The position numbers and the translations under genes were made by a program. The notes below the pieces were generated by a model. The model was not told the DNA's origin, did no database searches, and saw only the letters and a program-made list of their open reading frames with translations. A stretch of 64,000 nt of DNA, from NCBI RefSeq assembly GCF_900016645.1, contig NZ_CDGJ01000002.1. One strand, 5' to 3'. This DNA is from Acididesulfobacillus acetoxydans. Its GTDB lineage: Bacteria; Bacillota; Desulfitobacteriia; Desulfitobacteriales; Desulfitobacteriaceae. Below, in pieces: positions 26,170-34,280 of the stretch. Each line of letters opens with the position of its first letter. Positions within the stretch are counted from its first letter, which is position 1.

Positions 26170-26982
26170 ATGAACCGGGTTGAGAGACGATCCGATGTTA
26201 GCGTAGGAGGGTTGCGCTTGTTCCTCGATCTGCTTAAATCCGCTTACAATTTCCTCTTGCCGCCAGGAATATTTATCGTCGTGCTGCTGCTGCTGGCGTG
26301 GTGGCTGCGCCGGCGCGAGCGAGTGGCAGCGGTTATCTTGCTCGTGACAGCCGCGGTGGTCTATGCCTCTTCCACAGATGCCCTCAGTTCTCTCTTGCTG
26401 CGCAGTTTAGAGAGGCAGTACAGCCCGCCGTCCGTCTTGAGCGGGGATGTCATCATTGTACTGGGGGGAGGTGCGACCGCGGACACCCCCGATGTGGACG
26501 GAGCGGGAAGTCTCAGCGGCTCGAGCATGAACCGGGTGGTCACCGCGGTTCGCTTATACAAGAAGACCGGGTTGCCGATCCTGATGTCGTCGGGACAGGT
26601 GTTCGCGGATGATGGGAACGAGGGCCGGATTGCTAAAAGGGTTATGCTTTCATTGGGTGTTCCGGACAGTAAAATTTTCCTCGATGACAGGAGCCGGACC
26701 ACTACGGAAAACGCCTTGGATAGCAAAAAGATACTGGAGCACAATCATTTCACTCGTCCAATCCTGGTGACCTCGGCTTTTCACATGCCGAGAGCCGTGG
26801 ACAACTTTGTCAAGATCGGGATTGCCGTGCAGCCCTATCCCTGTGATTACAGGGTGAGCATCGTTCAGCCCATCTACCTCTTTCGCTTTGTGCCTACGGC
26901 CGCGGGTCTCAATCAGACGGCTATCGCGTTGAAGGAATATCTGGGTATCCTGGCCTTGTATCTCTTGCCTTTCCGATCTTGA
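26170..26982 (+). CDS. YdcF/SanA/ElyC-family (DUF218) membrane protein, copy B
   Basis: This protein of up to 270 residues has two hydrophobic segments near residues 30-50 and 58-76, then DUF218 motifs VIIVLGGGATADTPDVDG, SSGQVFADDGNEG, SRTTTENA and TSAFHMPRA. ATG 26170 has no ribosome site. TTG 26218, preceded by TAGGAGG with 7 bases spacing, gives a start that aligns with copy A and may be the true one. The gene follows CapF copy B closely. Such proteins sit in the cytoplasmic membrane and are linked to envelope or polysaccharide metabolism, with uncertain chemistry. Confidence 0.85.
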   Translation: MNRVERRSDVSVGGLRLFLDLLKSAYNFLLPPGIFIVVLLLLAWWLRRRERVAAVILLVTAAVVYASSTDALSSLLLRSLERQYSPPSVLSGDVIIVLGGGATADTPDVDGAGSLSGSSMNRVVTAVRLYKKTGLPILMSSGQVFADDGNEGRIAKRVMLSLGVPDSKIFLDDRSRTTTENALDSKKILEHNHFTRPILVTSAFHMPRAVDNFVKIGIAVQPYPCDYRVSIVQPIYLFRFVPTAAGLNQTAIALKEYLGILALYLLPFRS

Positions 26983-27030
26983 ACCTACCGCGGCCGGTGA
27001 GGGGGATTAGGGAGCGTATGAGGTCGGACG

Positions 27031-27076
27031 GGTCCGAAGTCGGGCCCCCCGGAGTTAGGTTGCCGGCGCTGTATCT
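27031..27076 (+). repeat. 46-bp direct repeat, copy 1
   Basis: This stretch (GGTCCGAAGTCGGGC... to GTATCT) recurs at 27140-27185 with only a few substitutions. The copies are 109 bases apart in the same orientation. Confidence 0.75.
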
Positions 27077-27081
27077 GAATC

Positions 27082-27118
27082 TCCCCATGGCTAAAGCCAG
27101 CTAAAGCCAGGGGCATGC
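27082..27118. repeat. IS200/IS605-like end hairpin (GGCTAAAGCC type)
   Basis: Read on the minus strand this forms CCCC-GGCT...AGCC-GGGG around a TTTAGC-containing loop. Related GCTTTAGCC-GGGGA sequence occurs near 24575 and 26130. Hairpins of this shape end many IS200/IS605 elements, but no transposase gene is adjacent. Confidence 0.35.
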
Positions 27119-27139
27119 GGCTAAGCCTCTTGGTCATGG

Positions 27140-27185
27140 GGTCCGGAGTTGGGCCCCACGGAGTTGGGTCGCCGGCGCTGTATCT
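27140..27185 (+). repeat. 46-bp direct repeat, copy 2
   Basis: This is the second copy of the repeat at 27031-27076, again ending GCCGGCGCTGTATCT. The interval between copies holds the GGCTAAAGCC hairpin. Confidence 0.75.
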
Positions 27186-27432
27186 CTCGGGGTTCGGGAC
27201 CGCGGGGTGGAGACGAGCTCCGGAAAGTTTTTTGAGTGGGAGCAGGATTTTCTCGGACGGTGAAGAATACCTTAGGAATAAGGTCCTAGGACGAAAGACG
27301 TCAGCATTGAAGATCCTTAGAGGCCATAAGGAAACGGACCGAGCCGGGGTGTCCTGGAATCCGGGGGCGGTCGCCGTTTGCACGGGGCTTCTCAGCCGAA
27401 TGCCAACGGAGTGCTTGGTTGAGGTGATGTGT

Positions 27433-27555
27433 ATGCCGTGGAAAACATTTAAAAGCTCCTTCCTGAGAAAGCCCTCTCGCCAGGAAGTCGCGATTATCCT
27501 GGTTATCTTGGCGGGTGCCGCGCTGATCATCGCCTTCTACGCGCTGCGCCCCTGA
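27433..27555 (+). CDS. Small single-pass membrane protein
   Basis: This 40-residue protein has a basic N-terminus (MPWKTFKSSFLRKPSR) followed by one hydrophobic helix (VAIILVILAGAALIIAFYAL) and a short end. GAGGTG at 27421-27426 gives ideal spacing to ATG 27433. The longer frame from 27115 passes through the repeat region and is not convincing as protein. Cytoplasm-in, single-span topology is likely. No family is recognised; function unknown. Confidence 0.5.
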   Translation: MPWKTFKSSFLRKPSRQEVAIILVILAGAALIIAFYALRP

Positions 27556-27588
27556 CGGGGTTTCCGGGCTATTCATCCAACCGTGAGA

Positions 27589-27611
27589 TTCCCTCTTCTA
27601 CAAGTGGGAGT
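27589..27611 (-). repeat. IS200/IS605-like terminal hairpin, inverted relative to 34257-34280
   Basis: On the minus strand: ACTCCCACTT, a 4-base loop, then AAGAGGGA, followed by TCTCACG. The surrounding 45 bases match the plus strand around 34245-34296 with about five differences. The pair flanks the sugar locus in inverted orientation. Confidence 0.5.
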
Positions 27612-27654
27612 GGTTCCCCCGTTGCTTCGGTGGGGGTAAACTCAGCCTTCGGCC

Positions 27655-27835
27655 GTCATTGTCCACCGGACAATGACGCCTACGCCGCGAAGTGTAATTT
27701 TGGGATAGGCGGCTTCGGCGAAACTCTCCACTGGAGACTTTCGTCACCGAAGTCATCCTCACCGCACAAGTATTCTTTGAAAGCTTGCGGTTCGGCGATA
27801 GTGTCTACACTATCGTGATGTTCAACTTTGGTTGA
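27655..27835. repeat. Array of four short hairpins
   Basis: Inverted repeats with small loops follow in series: GTCATTGTCC-ACC-GGACAATGAC near 27655-27677, TCTCC-ACT-GGAGA near 27726-27738, GATAGTG-TCTA-CACTATC near 27796-27813 and GTTCAA-TTGAAC near 27820-27837. There is no supported gene in 27556-27867. Confidence 0.6.
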
Positions 27836-27867
27836 ACGAGTTCACTTTGCTTTTCCCCAAAAGGATA

Positions 27868-27896
27868 TTGATAATTCAGAAAGGATGTGCTACACT
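27868..27896 (+). promoter_or_regulatory. Promoter of the isomalto-oligosaccharide locus
   Basis: TTGATA at 27868-27873 and TACACT at 27891-27896, separated by 17 bases, form a good sigma-A type promoter reading into the solute-binding protein gene. Confidence 0.75.
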
Positions 27897-27904
27897 TAAC
27901 TTAA

Positions 27905-27921
27905 TTCGTTCAGTGAATGAA
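27905..27921 (+). promoter_or_regulatory. Palindromic operator, probably for the ROK regulator
   Basis: TTCGTTCAGTGAATGAA is a nearly perfect palindrome placed just at and after the expected transcription start of the preceding promoter, so a bound protein would block transcription. The ROK/XylR-type repressor encoded at 29496-30707 is the obvious candidate. Confidence 0.65.
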
Positions 27922-27942
27922 GTAAGTTGGAGGTGAGTTTTA

Positions 27943-28024
27943 GAACAGGCAATGGAGAACAAGTATGAGGAACAGGCTATGAGGAACAGGCTATGAGGAA
28001 CAAGTATGAGGAACAGGCTATGAG
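27943..28024 (+). repeat. Tandem repeat of 13-14 bp in the leader
   Basis: About six copies of GAACAGGCTATGAG or the variant GAACAAGTATGAG stand between the operator and the ribosome site of the solute-binding protein gene. Each unit carries a TATGAGGA start-like sequence. Confidence 0.85.
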
Positions 28025-28045
28025 AATATTTTTGGAGGTGTGAAG

Positions 28046-29323
28046 GTGAGACTAAAACATTTAGCAGCCATCATGGCGGCTCTGAGCATTCTTGTGGGAA
28101 CGGCCGTCGGATGCGGTACGGCACCGGCGCCATCGGGCAAAACAGGTTCCCCGTCGGTTACGATCACGTTTTGGAATGCTTACTCTGAGACGGATAATGA
28201 AGAGAAGACCATTGTCAATGATATTATTCCCGCCTTTGAAAGGTCACATCCCGGAATCAAGGTGCAGAATGTTACACTTCCGTACAGCAATATGCAGGCA
28301 AAACTGTTTACGGCCGCGGCCGGTAAAAGCCTCCCGGATGTTGCGCGTCTGGACATCATTTGGATGCCTCAACTGGCGGAACTGGGGGTTTTAGTTCCTC
28401 AGCAGAGCCTGCCCGGGTGGAGTGATTTAAGCAAAAAGGTGTTCTCCGGCCCGCTGTCAACGAATTTGTACAATGGAAAATATTACGGGTTACCCCTCGA
28501 CACCAATACCAAAGTGCTGTTTTCCAATCCTGCCGTGCTGAAGGCACATGGGATTGATCATCCGCCCACTACTATGGACCAGTTCATTGCCGACATCAAG
28601 CAGGCATCCGGCGGAACGGGCAAAAACCGGGTTTATGGGTATACCTTGCCCGGTGACAGTCTTTGGCAATTGATACCCTGGATTGACTCGTTTGGCGGTT
28701 CTGTTCTCAGCCCGGACCAGAAGACGGCGACAGGTTATTTGAATGGGCCGAAGACTTTTGCCGCTATCAACACTTTGGTAAGCCTCTATAAGGCGGGTTA
28801 CATTACCGGTATTCTTCCGGGGGCGACCGGGGACATGGATGGTTTGGCCAAAGGGGAATATGCGTTCATAGATGAAGGACCATGGGACGTCCCGTCCATG
28901 GCCAAGACTTACCCGAAGGTAAAATACAACCTGTCTTTGTGGCCGGCCGGTCCGGCGGGGTCAGTACAGGTCGTGGGCGGCGAAGATATAGGGATCTTCA
29001 GTACCGATTCCGCCCATGAGAAAGCCGCTTGGGAGTTTGAGAAATATATGATGTCTACCGAGGCCCAGACTCAGATGCAAGCGGCCGGACAGATGTCCGT
29101 CCTTAAGAAGCTCCCGTCATCGAAGCTTTTGGCCGGACTGGATTACTTTAACATCTTCAGAAAACAGTTGGTCACTGCCAAATCCCGTCCCTCGGTTCCC
29201 GCCTTTACAAAAATCGAGCAGGACATTGAGACAGAGGTAACGAAGGCAGTGCAAGGGCACGAAAGCGTCCGGCAGGCTTTGGACAAGGCGACAGAGGAGG
29301 CCAATGCGCTCTTGGCGAGTTAG
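28046..29323 (+). CDS. Sugar ABC transporter, solute-binding lipoprotein
   Basis: This 425-residue family 1 extracellular solute-binding protein (MalE-like) has a lipoprotein signal with lipobox AVGC and modified cysteine C23, so it is anchored outside the membrane. Motifs are ITFWNAYSETDNEE, then GKYYGLPLDTNTKVLFSNP and GGEDIGIFSTDSAHEKAAWE. GTG 28046 has GGAGGTG five bases upstream; GTG 28040 would overlap that site. With the two permeases it forms an importer. Nearby GH66 and GH13 genes suggest isomalto-oligosaccharides as substrate. The ATPase gene is missing here and may be shared (MsmK/MalK type). Confidence 0.9.
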   Translation: MRLKHLAAIMAALSILVGTAVGCGTAPAPSGKTGSPSVTITFWNAYSETDNEEKTIVNDIIPAFERSHPGIKVQNVTLPYSNMQAKLFTAAAGKSLPDVARLDIIWMPQLAELGVLVPQQSLPGWSDLSKKVFSGPLSTNLYNGKYYGLPLDTNTKVLFSNPAVLKAHGIDHPPTTMDQFIADIKQASGGTGKNRVYGYTLPGDSLWQLIPWIDSFGGSVLSPDQKTATGYLNGPKTFAAINTLVSLYKAGYITGILPGATGDMDGLAKGEYAFIDEGPWDVPSMAKTYPKVKYNLSLWPAGPAGSVQVVGGEDIGIFSTDSAHEKAAWEFEKYMMSTEAQTQMQAAGQMSVLKKLPSSKLLAGLDYFNIFRKQLVTAKSRPSVPAFTKIEQDIETEVTKAVQGHESVRQALDKATEEANALLAS

Positions 29324-29495
29324 TCCCGAAGGTTAGCGGGTGCGAGGGGGGCGGGCCCCGCGGTGGCACTTGGCCCCGTTTATCAGGAGGGCTCGCTCCC
29401 TTTACCTGTTAGCCATCTCTTTTGTAATGTTGAACAACACTTTACCCCACAATAATCCTACAATAATTTAGAAAGACTTTATGAGGTTCTGACGC

Positions 29496-30707
29496 ATGGC
29501 AATGGCGAAGGCAGACCGTAAATTGATGCGGGAAATCAATAATATGCATGTTTTGCAACGGGTACGGGTCAGCGGTCCCATATCACGACCCGAACTTTCC
29601 GAACAGACCGGGCTCGGCCTTTCCACCATTTCAAACATTGTGACTGAGTTGCTGGCAGAGCAATTAGTTCGTGAGGTTGGTGAGGGTGATTCAAGCGGCG
29701 GGCGGCGTCCGGGTCTGTTGGACATTAATGAAACCGCGCGCTGCGCCTTCGGCGTGAAAATCGGTCCAAAGAGGGTTTGGATCTCCCTGTTTGACTTGCG
29801 AATGCGCCAAATAGACACGGAACAGTTCACGTTCTTGTCCGAAGAACCCCCGGGGATACTTTTTACCCGAGTGTTCGCAGGGATGGAAAGGTTGAGAGAG
29901 AAGCACCGCGTTTCCGGGCAAAGTGTGCTGGGCATCGGTGTCAGTGTCTCGGGGCTGATTGACAGCGAAAAGGGAGTCTGCCTTTACAGTCCGATTTTAG
30001 ACTGGGAAAACGTGCCCATCGGAGAACTCTTGTCACAACTCAGCGGCCTGGATGTGGCGGTAGAGAACGATGTCAATACTTTTGCCTACGGTACCCTTCT
30101 TCATGAGGCAAACGCGTCGGTTAAAGACATGATCTGTATCACGACCGGTCCGGGTGTCGGTGCCGGAATCATCCTGGACAGACGTTTGTATCGGGGAAGC
30201 CACGGTGGGGCCGGAGAGTTTGGTCATATGACCATTGAGCAAAACGGGCCGCGCTGTTCCTGCGGACGGCGGGGATGTCTGGACGTACTGGCGTCTGATC
30301 AGTTTCTGCTCGCCCGGGCCGAGGACATCATTGAGTCCGGCCAGTCCCCAAGGTTGCAGGCCATCAAGGCAGACGGGAAACTCTCCCCGGCGGCCTTGTT
30401 CCGAGCGGCGGAAAGCGGGGATAAAGCAGCCAGAAATATTTACCTGGAACTCGGGAGGAACCTCGGTTGCGGCGTGGCTAACCTGATCAACCTTTTCGAT
30501 CCGGAAAAAATAGTGATTGGCGGCGAAGGAGCGGTCGCCGCCAAGTTCTTTGTCGATACCGTGCGGGATGTCGCCACAAAGTATGCCTTTCCCCACCTAG
30601 CCGACCAGGTTGAAATCGTGGTGGATGACGGCAGTGAAGACGCCTGGCTGCAGGGCGCGGCGGCACTCATCATCGAAGAGTTTTTCAAACTGCCTTTGTC
30701 GAGTTGA
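29496..30707 (+). CDS. ROK-family transcriptional repressor
   Basis: This 403-residue protein has an N-terminal winged helix-turn-helix (about 15-75; ISRPELSEQTGLGLSTISNI) followed by the ROK sugar-kinase-like domain. That domain carries the zinc site CSCGRRGCLD, the glucose-binding-type EFGHMTIE and the GPGVGAGII loop. XylR/NagC-type ROK repressors lose DNA binding on sugar binding. ATG 29496 follows GAGGT. It lies inside the sugar locus, and the palindrome at 27905-27921 is its likely target. The extra N-terminal helices and DNA-binding domain rule out a plain kinase. Confidence 0.9.
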   Translation: MAMAKADRKLMREINNMHVLQRVRVSGPISRPELSEQTGLGLSTISNIVTELLAEQLVREVGEGDSSGGRRPGLLDINETARCAFGVKIGPKRVWISLFDLRMRQIDTEQFTFLSEEPPGILFTRVFAGMERLREKHRVSGQSVLGIGVSVSGLIDSEKGVCLYSPILDWENVPIGELLSQLSGLDVAVENDVNTFAYGTLLHEANASVKDMICITTGPGVGAGIILDRRLYRGSHGGAGEFGHMTIEQNGPRCSCGRRGCLDVLASDQFLLARAEDIIESGQSPRLQAIKADGKLSPAALFRAAESGDKAARNIYLELGRNLGCGVANLINLFDPEKIVIGGEGAVAAKFFVDTVRDVATKYAFPHLADQVEIVVDDGSEDAWLQGAAALIIEEFFKLPLSS

Positions 30708-30722
30708 TGCCTGGGCGGCAAG

Positions 30723-30804
30723 AGGGGAGAAGAATAGCAATGGGGGAAGAATCACAACGGGGGAAGAATAGCAACGGGGGAAGAACAGTCAACAGGGGGG
30801 AGAA
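30723..30804 (+). repeat. Tandem repeat of about 17 bp upstream of the permease gene
   Basis: Four to five units of GGGGGAAGAATAGCAAC and variants precede ATG 30805. Each unit contains a Shine-Dalgarno-like GGGGGA, and the last unit serves as the real ribosome site. Confidence 0.85.
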
Positions 30805-31707
30805 ATGGTTATGAAGGGTAAATTTCGCCGGGGTCTGCGGCACCATCTTGGGATCTATCTTTTCTTGCTGCCCGCCGTGGGCTTCTTCCTGGTTTTCTCG
30901 GTTTATCCAATCCTCTACTCATTTGTCATGAGCTTTACGAACTGGCCCCTTGTGGGTTCTCCCCACTTTGTCGGCTTGCACAACTACAGTCAGGTCCTGC
31001 ATGATCCGGTGGTGGGCACTTCCCTGGTGAACGCCATCTTTTACCTGATTGTCTCTGTCCCCATCCAGATCGTCCTGGGCCTTCTCGTGGCGATGGGCTT
31101 GGATCGCCCGATGCGCGGGCGGGGAGCCCTTCGCCTCATGTACTACCTCCCCGTCATTACGTCTTGGGTCGTCGTCACTTTGTTGTTTGAGTATCTCTTT
31201 AACACAGACTACGGAATCATTAATTGGCTGCTGATGTCTCTTCACCTCAGCCGGAGTGCCGTACCTTGGTTAGCAAACCGCTACAGTGCACTCACTGTAG
31301 CCGCCATTCTGGGGGGATGGAAGGGCATCGGCTGGGCAATGATGATTTTTTTGGCCGGACTGCAAGGCGTTCCCGATGAATTGTATGAGTCCGCCGCTAT
31401 CGACGGGGCGGGAAAGTGGAAGCAGTTTTGGTCTGTCACTTTGCCGATGATCCGGGGGACGTTCTTCTTTGTCACAGTGATGTTAATGATGGGGGCTTTT
31501 CAAGTTTTTATATCGGTCTTTATCCTGACTGGGGGTCAGCCGGCCAATGAGACTCAGGTGCCCTTGGTTTGGATGTATCAGCAGGCGTTCAGCAACCTGG
31601 AGTTTGGCTACGCTGCAGCTTTCTCCTGGGTCATTACGGCGATTATCGTGGTGTTCACCGTCATTCAGTTTTGGGTATTCAGGCCGCGCAGCGTGCAGGA
31701 GGTTTGA
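30805..31707 (+). CDS. Sugar ABC transporter permease, MalF/UgpA type
   Basis: This 300-residue inner-membrane protein has six predicted helices: the first at about 16-36 (LGIYLFLLPAVGFFLVFSVY), the last near 275-295. The EAA loop ESAAIDGAGKWKQFWSVTLP near residue 195 contacts the ATPase. ATG 30805 follows the GGGGGG of the last tandem repeat; ATG 30811 is a possible alternative. It pairs with the next permease to form the importer channel. Substrate assignment rests on the glucan-degrading neighbours. Confidence 0.92.
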   Translation: MVMKGKFRRGLRHHLGIYLFLLPAVGFFLVFSVYPILYSFVMSFTNWPLVGSPHFVGLHNYSQVLHDPVVGTSLVNAIFYLIVSVPIQIVLGLLVAMGLDRPMRGRGALRLMYYLPVITSWVVVTLLFEYLFNTDYGIINWLLMSLHLSRSAVPWLANRYSALTVAAILGGWKGIGWAMMIFLAGLQGVPDELYESAAIDGAGKWKQFWSVTLPMIRGTFFFVTVMLMMGAFQVFISVFILTGGQPANETQVPLVWMYQQAFSNLEFGYAAAFSWVITAIIVVFTVIQFWVFRPRSVQEV

Positions 31708-31709
31708 AC

Positions 31710-32537
31710 ATGTTCAATTCAAAAAAGAGGAAAGCACGTTTTCTTATCTTCGGACTCTTGGCCCTGGTTATGGTTTTTCCGTTTTACTATATGCTTGTTC
31801 TTTCGTTTACCCCCAATGAGTCGGCGCTGAAATACCCGCCCCAGTTGTGGCCGTTCCACCCGACGCTGAGCAACTACGTTCAGGCTTGGCAATCCAATAA
31901 TTTTCAACTGTACTTCCTGCACAGCCTCTGGGTGTCGGTGATATCGACCCTGTTGGGAACGATTATTGCCTGTGCGGCAGCTTTCGTCATTTCCCGCTTC
32001 CGTTTTTTCGGGCGCAAGCTTATCTACATGATCTTCCTGGGTTCGATGATGGTTCCCAGTATGACTTTTATTCTGCCTCAGTTCAAAGAGATGGAACACC
32101 TGCATTTGCTGAATAGCTTGAACGGGCTGTTGTTAGTCTATACGGCCGGAATGATTCCTTTCACGACTTTTCTGATGAAGGGTTTCTTCGATGAGGTGCC
32201 AAAGGAGATAGAAGATGCTGTGGTCATGGACGGAGGCGGCAAGTGGACCCTGTTTTGGCGTATTATGATGCCCATGGCCCTGCCCTCTCTGGTGACGGCG
32301 GTGTTGTTCAATTTTATGGGCGGTTGGGATGATTATACGTTGGCCCTTACCTTCATCAACGACCCGCACAAGTGGACTCTGCCGATCGCCCTGCAGCTCT
32401 TTCAGGGACAACACACCAGCGCTTGGGGCATGATATTCGCAGCTTCTGTCATTCAGGTACTTCCGATCATTGCTATATTCATCGCCTTTCAACGACACAT
32501 TATCAGAGGCCTGATGGCAGGCGCGGTAAAGGGGTGA
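31710..32537 (+). CDS. Sugar ABC transporter permease, MalG type
   Basis: This 275-residue membrane protein has six helices, the first at residues 10-30 (FLIFGLLALVMVFPFYYMLV). Its EAA-type loop is EDAVVMDGGGKWTLFWRIMM and it ends FQRHIIRGLMAGAVKG, typical of the MalG/AraQ group. ATG 31710 follows AGGAGGT at 31697-31703; the longer upstream frame overlaps the previous permease. The start is two bases after the upstream stop, so the two are translationally coupled. Confidence 0.93.
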   Translation: MFNSKKRKARFLIFGLLALVMVFPFYYMLVLSFTPNESALKYPPQLWPFHPTLSNYVQAWQSNNFQLYFLHSLWVSVISTLLGTIIACAAAFVISRFRFFGRKLIYMIFLGSMMVPSMTFILPQFKEMEHLHLLNSLNGLLLVYTAGMIPFTTFLMKGFFDEVPKEIEDAVVMDGGGKWTLFWRIMMPMALPSLVTAVLFNFMGGWDDYTLALTFINDPHKWTLPIALQLFQGQHTSAWGMIFAASVIQVLPIIAIFIAFQRHIIRGLMAGAVKG

Positions 32538-34238
32538 TTGCTGTTGACAGCTGGGACAGACTTCGAGATGTATCCCGCAAAGTCCCAATTTAGACCGGGT
32601 GAAAGGGTGCATATCCTCTTGGAAGCACCGGATAACTGCCGGGGGGATACCCTGGTCGATATTCGAGTATTTCACCATCATTGCCTAGCGGAGGCCAGGA
32701 CGGTCTCGGTTAAGCAGATGCCGGCTGGCGCCGAAGGGATCGATTTGGGTGTCTTCGCCCCGGGAGGCTACAGAGTGGTTGCTCATCTGGAGAGCGGCTC
32801 CCAAAGTATTACTTTGAAGTCGCGAAGTATCACTTTGAGGAGTGCCTTCGATGTCAGGGCGCACTGGCGGGAGGCACCGCGTTATGGTTTTTTGTGCGAT
32901 TTCCAATCCGCAAAGTCAGGCGGTGAAATTCAGAGGTTCTTTCGCAAATTTCATCTTAACGTCGTCCAGTTCTATGACTGGATGGAACGCCATGATGCTC
33001 TGGTGCCGAAAACCCCGGAGTTCACCGATCCCATGGGCCGCAGGCTGAGCGCAGAAGAAATCTTGTCGCGTATCGAAGCGCTGAGAGAGATCGGTTCGGC
33101 CCCGCTGGGTTATGCGGCGGTCTATGCCTCTTTGGCCGACTACGCCTCGGCACATCCGGAAGAGGGACTCTACGATAATCAGGGGGTGCAGTACTCACTG
33201 ATCGATATCTTTTATTTGATGGACATCTCGGAGGGTTCTCCTTGGCGCAATCACATCTTGGAGGAATTTGCCCGGGCGATCGAGTTTGGCTTTGAGGGCC
33301 TGCACTTAGACCAGTATGGTTATCCGAAATCGGCCCGGAGATCAGACGGTTCAGCCCTTTGGCTGGATGACGCCTATCCATCCTTCATCGACGCTTGCCG
33401 CCGGAGACTGGGTGATGGGGTTGGGCTTATTTTTAACGCGGTATCCGGTTACCCCGTGCATTCGGTGGGCCGATCGGCGCAGGACGCGGTTTACGTGGAG
33501 GTGTGGCCGCCGATGGTGCGCTACCGCCACTTGTCGGAACTGGTGGCGCGAATCAGGGCCGCGGTTGGGGGCAGCAAAAAGGTCATTCTGGCCGCTTATT
33601 TTCAGCCTTTGCGGGAGACAAAGGACGCAGATCCTGATGCCGTGGCGAGGAGCACCCTGCTCCTCAGCGCCGTCATTTTTGTGAGTGGGGGATACCACCT
33701 GCTGCTGGGAGAGTCAGGCGGAATACTGACTGAGGCTTATTACCCGGATTACGGGCCGATGGTTCCGGCACTGGCGGAGCCCCTCCGGGCTATGTATGAT
33801 ATACTAACGGCTGATGCGGAACTGTTGTCGGCGGCGGATGTTATCGATGTGACCTGGAGTTTTGCCGGAGGTATCAACGATCAGATTCTCGTAGACGGGG
33901 CTCCGAGCGCGGTCGAGCCTGAAGCCGGCAAGATTTGGCTGCACGTAACGACGACCCCGCACGGCCTGGTTCTCCATCTGGTGAATCTTCTCTGGATTAT
34001 GCGGGAGGAGTGGAACTGCCTGCACACGGAGCCCTTCCGGGCGACTCCGCCCTTGGCCCTGACCATAGAGTGGAATCATCCGCTTGAAGACGTCTGGGTT
34101 CAACGGGCGGAAGAAGCGGTCTGGCAGAAGGTGAAGTGGAGTTGGCAGCCTCATGTTCGAGGGCGGGGAATTCACCTGACCGTAGCGCCTTTTGATGTTT
34201 GGTCGATGGTTTTTGTGCCTTATCAGCGGAGAGATTAA
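32538..34238 (+). CDS. Glycoside hydrolase family 66 (dextranase/cycloisomaltooligosaccharide glucanotransferase type)
   Basis: This 566-residue GH66-like enzyme cuts alpha-1,6-glucan (dextran, isomalto-oligosaccharides). Residues 1-105 are an N-terminal immunoglobulin-like region. A TIM barrel follows (about 115-420; YGFLCDFQSA, NVVQFYDWMERHD) with the likely nucleophile D258 in GLHLDQYG and acid/base E321 in VYVEVWPP. The end is a beta domain. No signal peptide is present, whereas most studied GH66 enzymes are secreted; this one would act on imported oligosaccharides. TTG 32538 follows AAAGGGG directly after the permease stop. A short repeat, SQSITLKSRSITLRS, lies near residue 92. Confidence 0.85.
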   Translation: MLLTAGTDFEMYPAKSQFRPGERVHILLEAPDNCRGDTLVDIRVFHHHCLAEARTVSVKQMPAGAEGIDLGVFAPGGYRVVAHLESGSQSITLKSRSITLRSAFDVRAHWREAPRYGFLCDFQSAKSGGEIQRFFRKFHLNVVQFYDWMERHDALVPKTPEFTDPMGRRLSAEEILSRIEALREIGSAPLGYAAVYASLADYASAHPEEGLYDNQGVQYSLIDIFYLMDISEGSPWRNHILEEFARAIEFGFEGLHLDQYGYPKSARRSDGSALWLDDAYPSFIDACRRRLGDGVGLIFNAVSGYPVHSVGRSAQDAVYVEVWPPMVRYRHLSELVARIRAAVGGSKKVILAAYFQPLRETKDADPDAVARSTLLLSAVIFVSGGYHLLLGESGGILTEAYYPDYGPMVPALAEPLRAMYDILTADAELLSAADVIDVTWSFAGGINDQILVDGAPSAVEPEAGKIWLHVTTTPHGLVLHLVNLLWIMREEWNCLHTEPFRATPPLALTIEWNHPLEDVWVQRAEEAVWQKVKWSWQPHVRGRGIHLTVAPFDVWSMVFVPYQRRD

Positions 34239-34256
34239 AAGGATGAACGAGGAACT

Positions 34257-34280
34257 ACTCCCACTTGCAGAAGAGGGAGT
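34257..34280 (+). repeat. IS200/IS605-like terminal hairpin
   Basis: ACTCCCACTT, a GCAG loop, AAGAGGGAGT and then CTCACG form a 10-bp stem with one mismatch. It is the inverted partner of the hairpin at 27589-27611. The motif GGATGAACGAGG occurs on both sides of it. Confidence 0.5.

Noticed and set aside
27115..27432. N-terminal extension of the small membrane protein
   Set aside because: It runs through the direct repeat and has no ribosome site; GAGGTG points to ATG 27433.
27630..27818. 62-codon frame over the hairpin array
   Set aside because: The inverted repeats explain the sequence better than protein coding.
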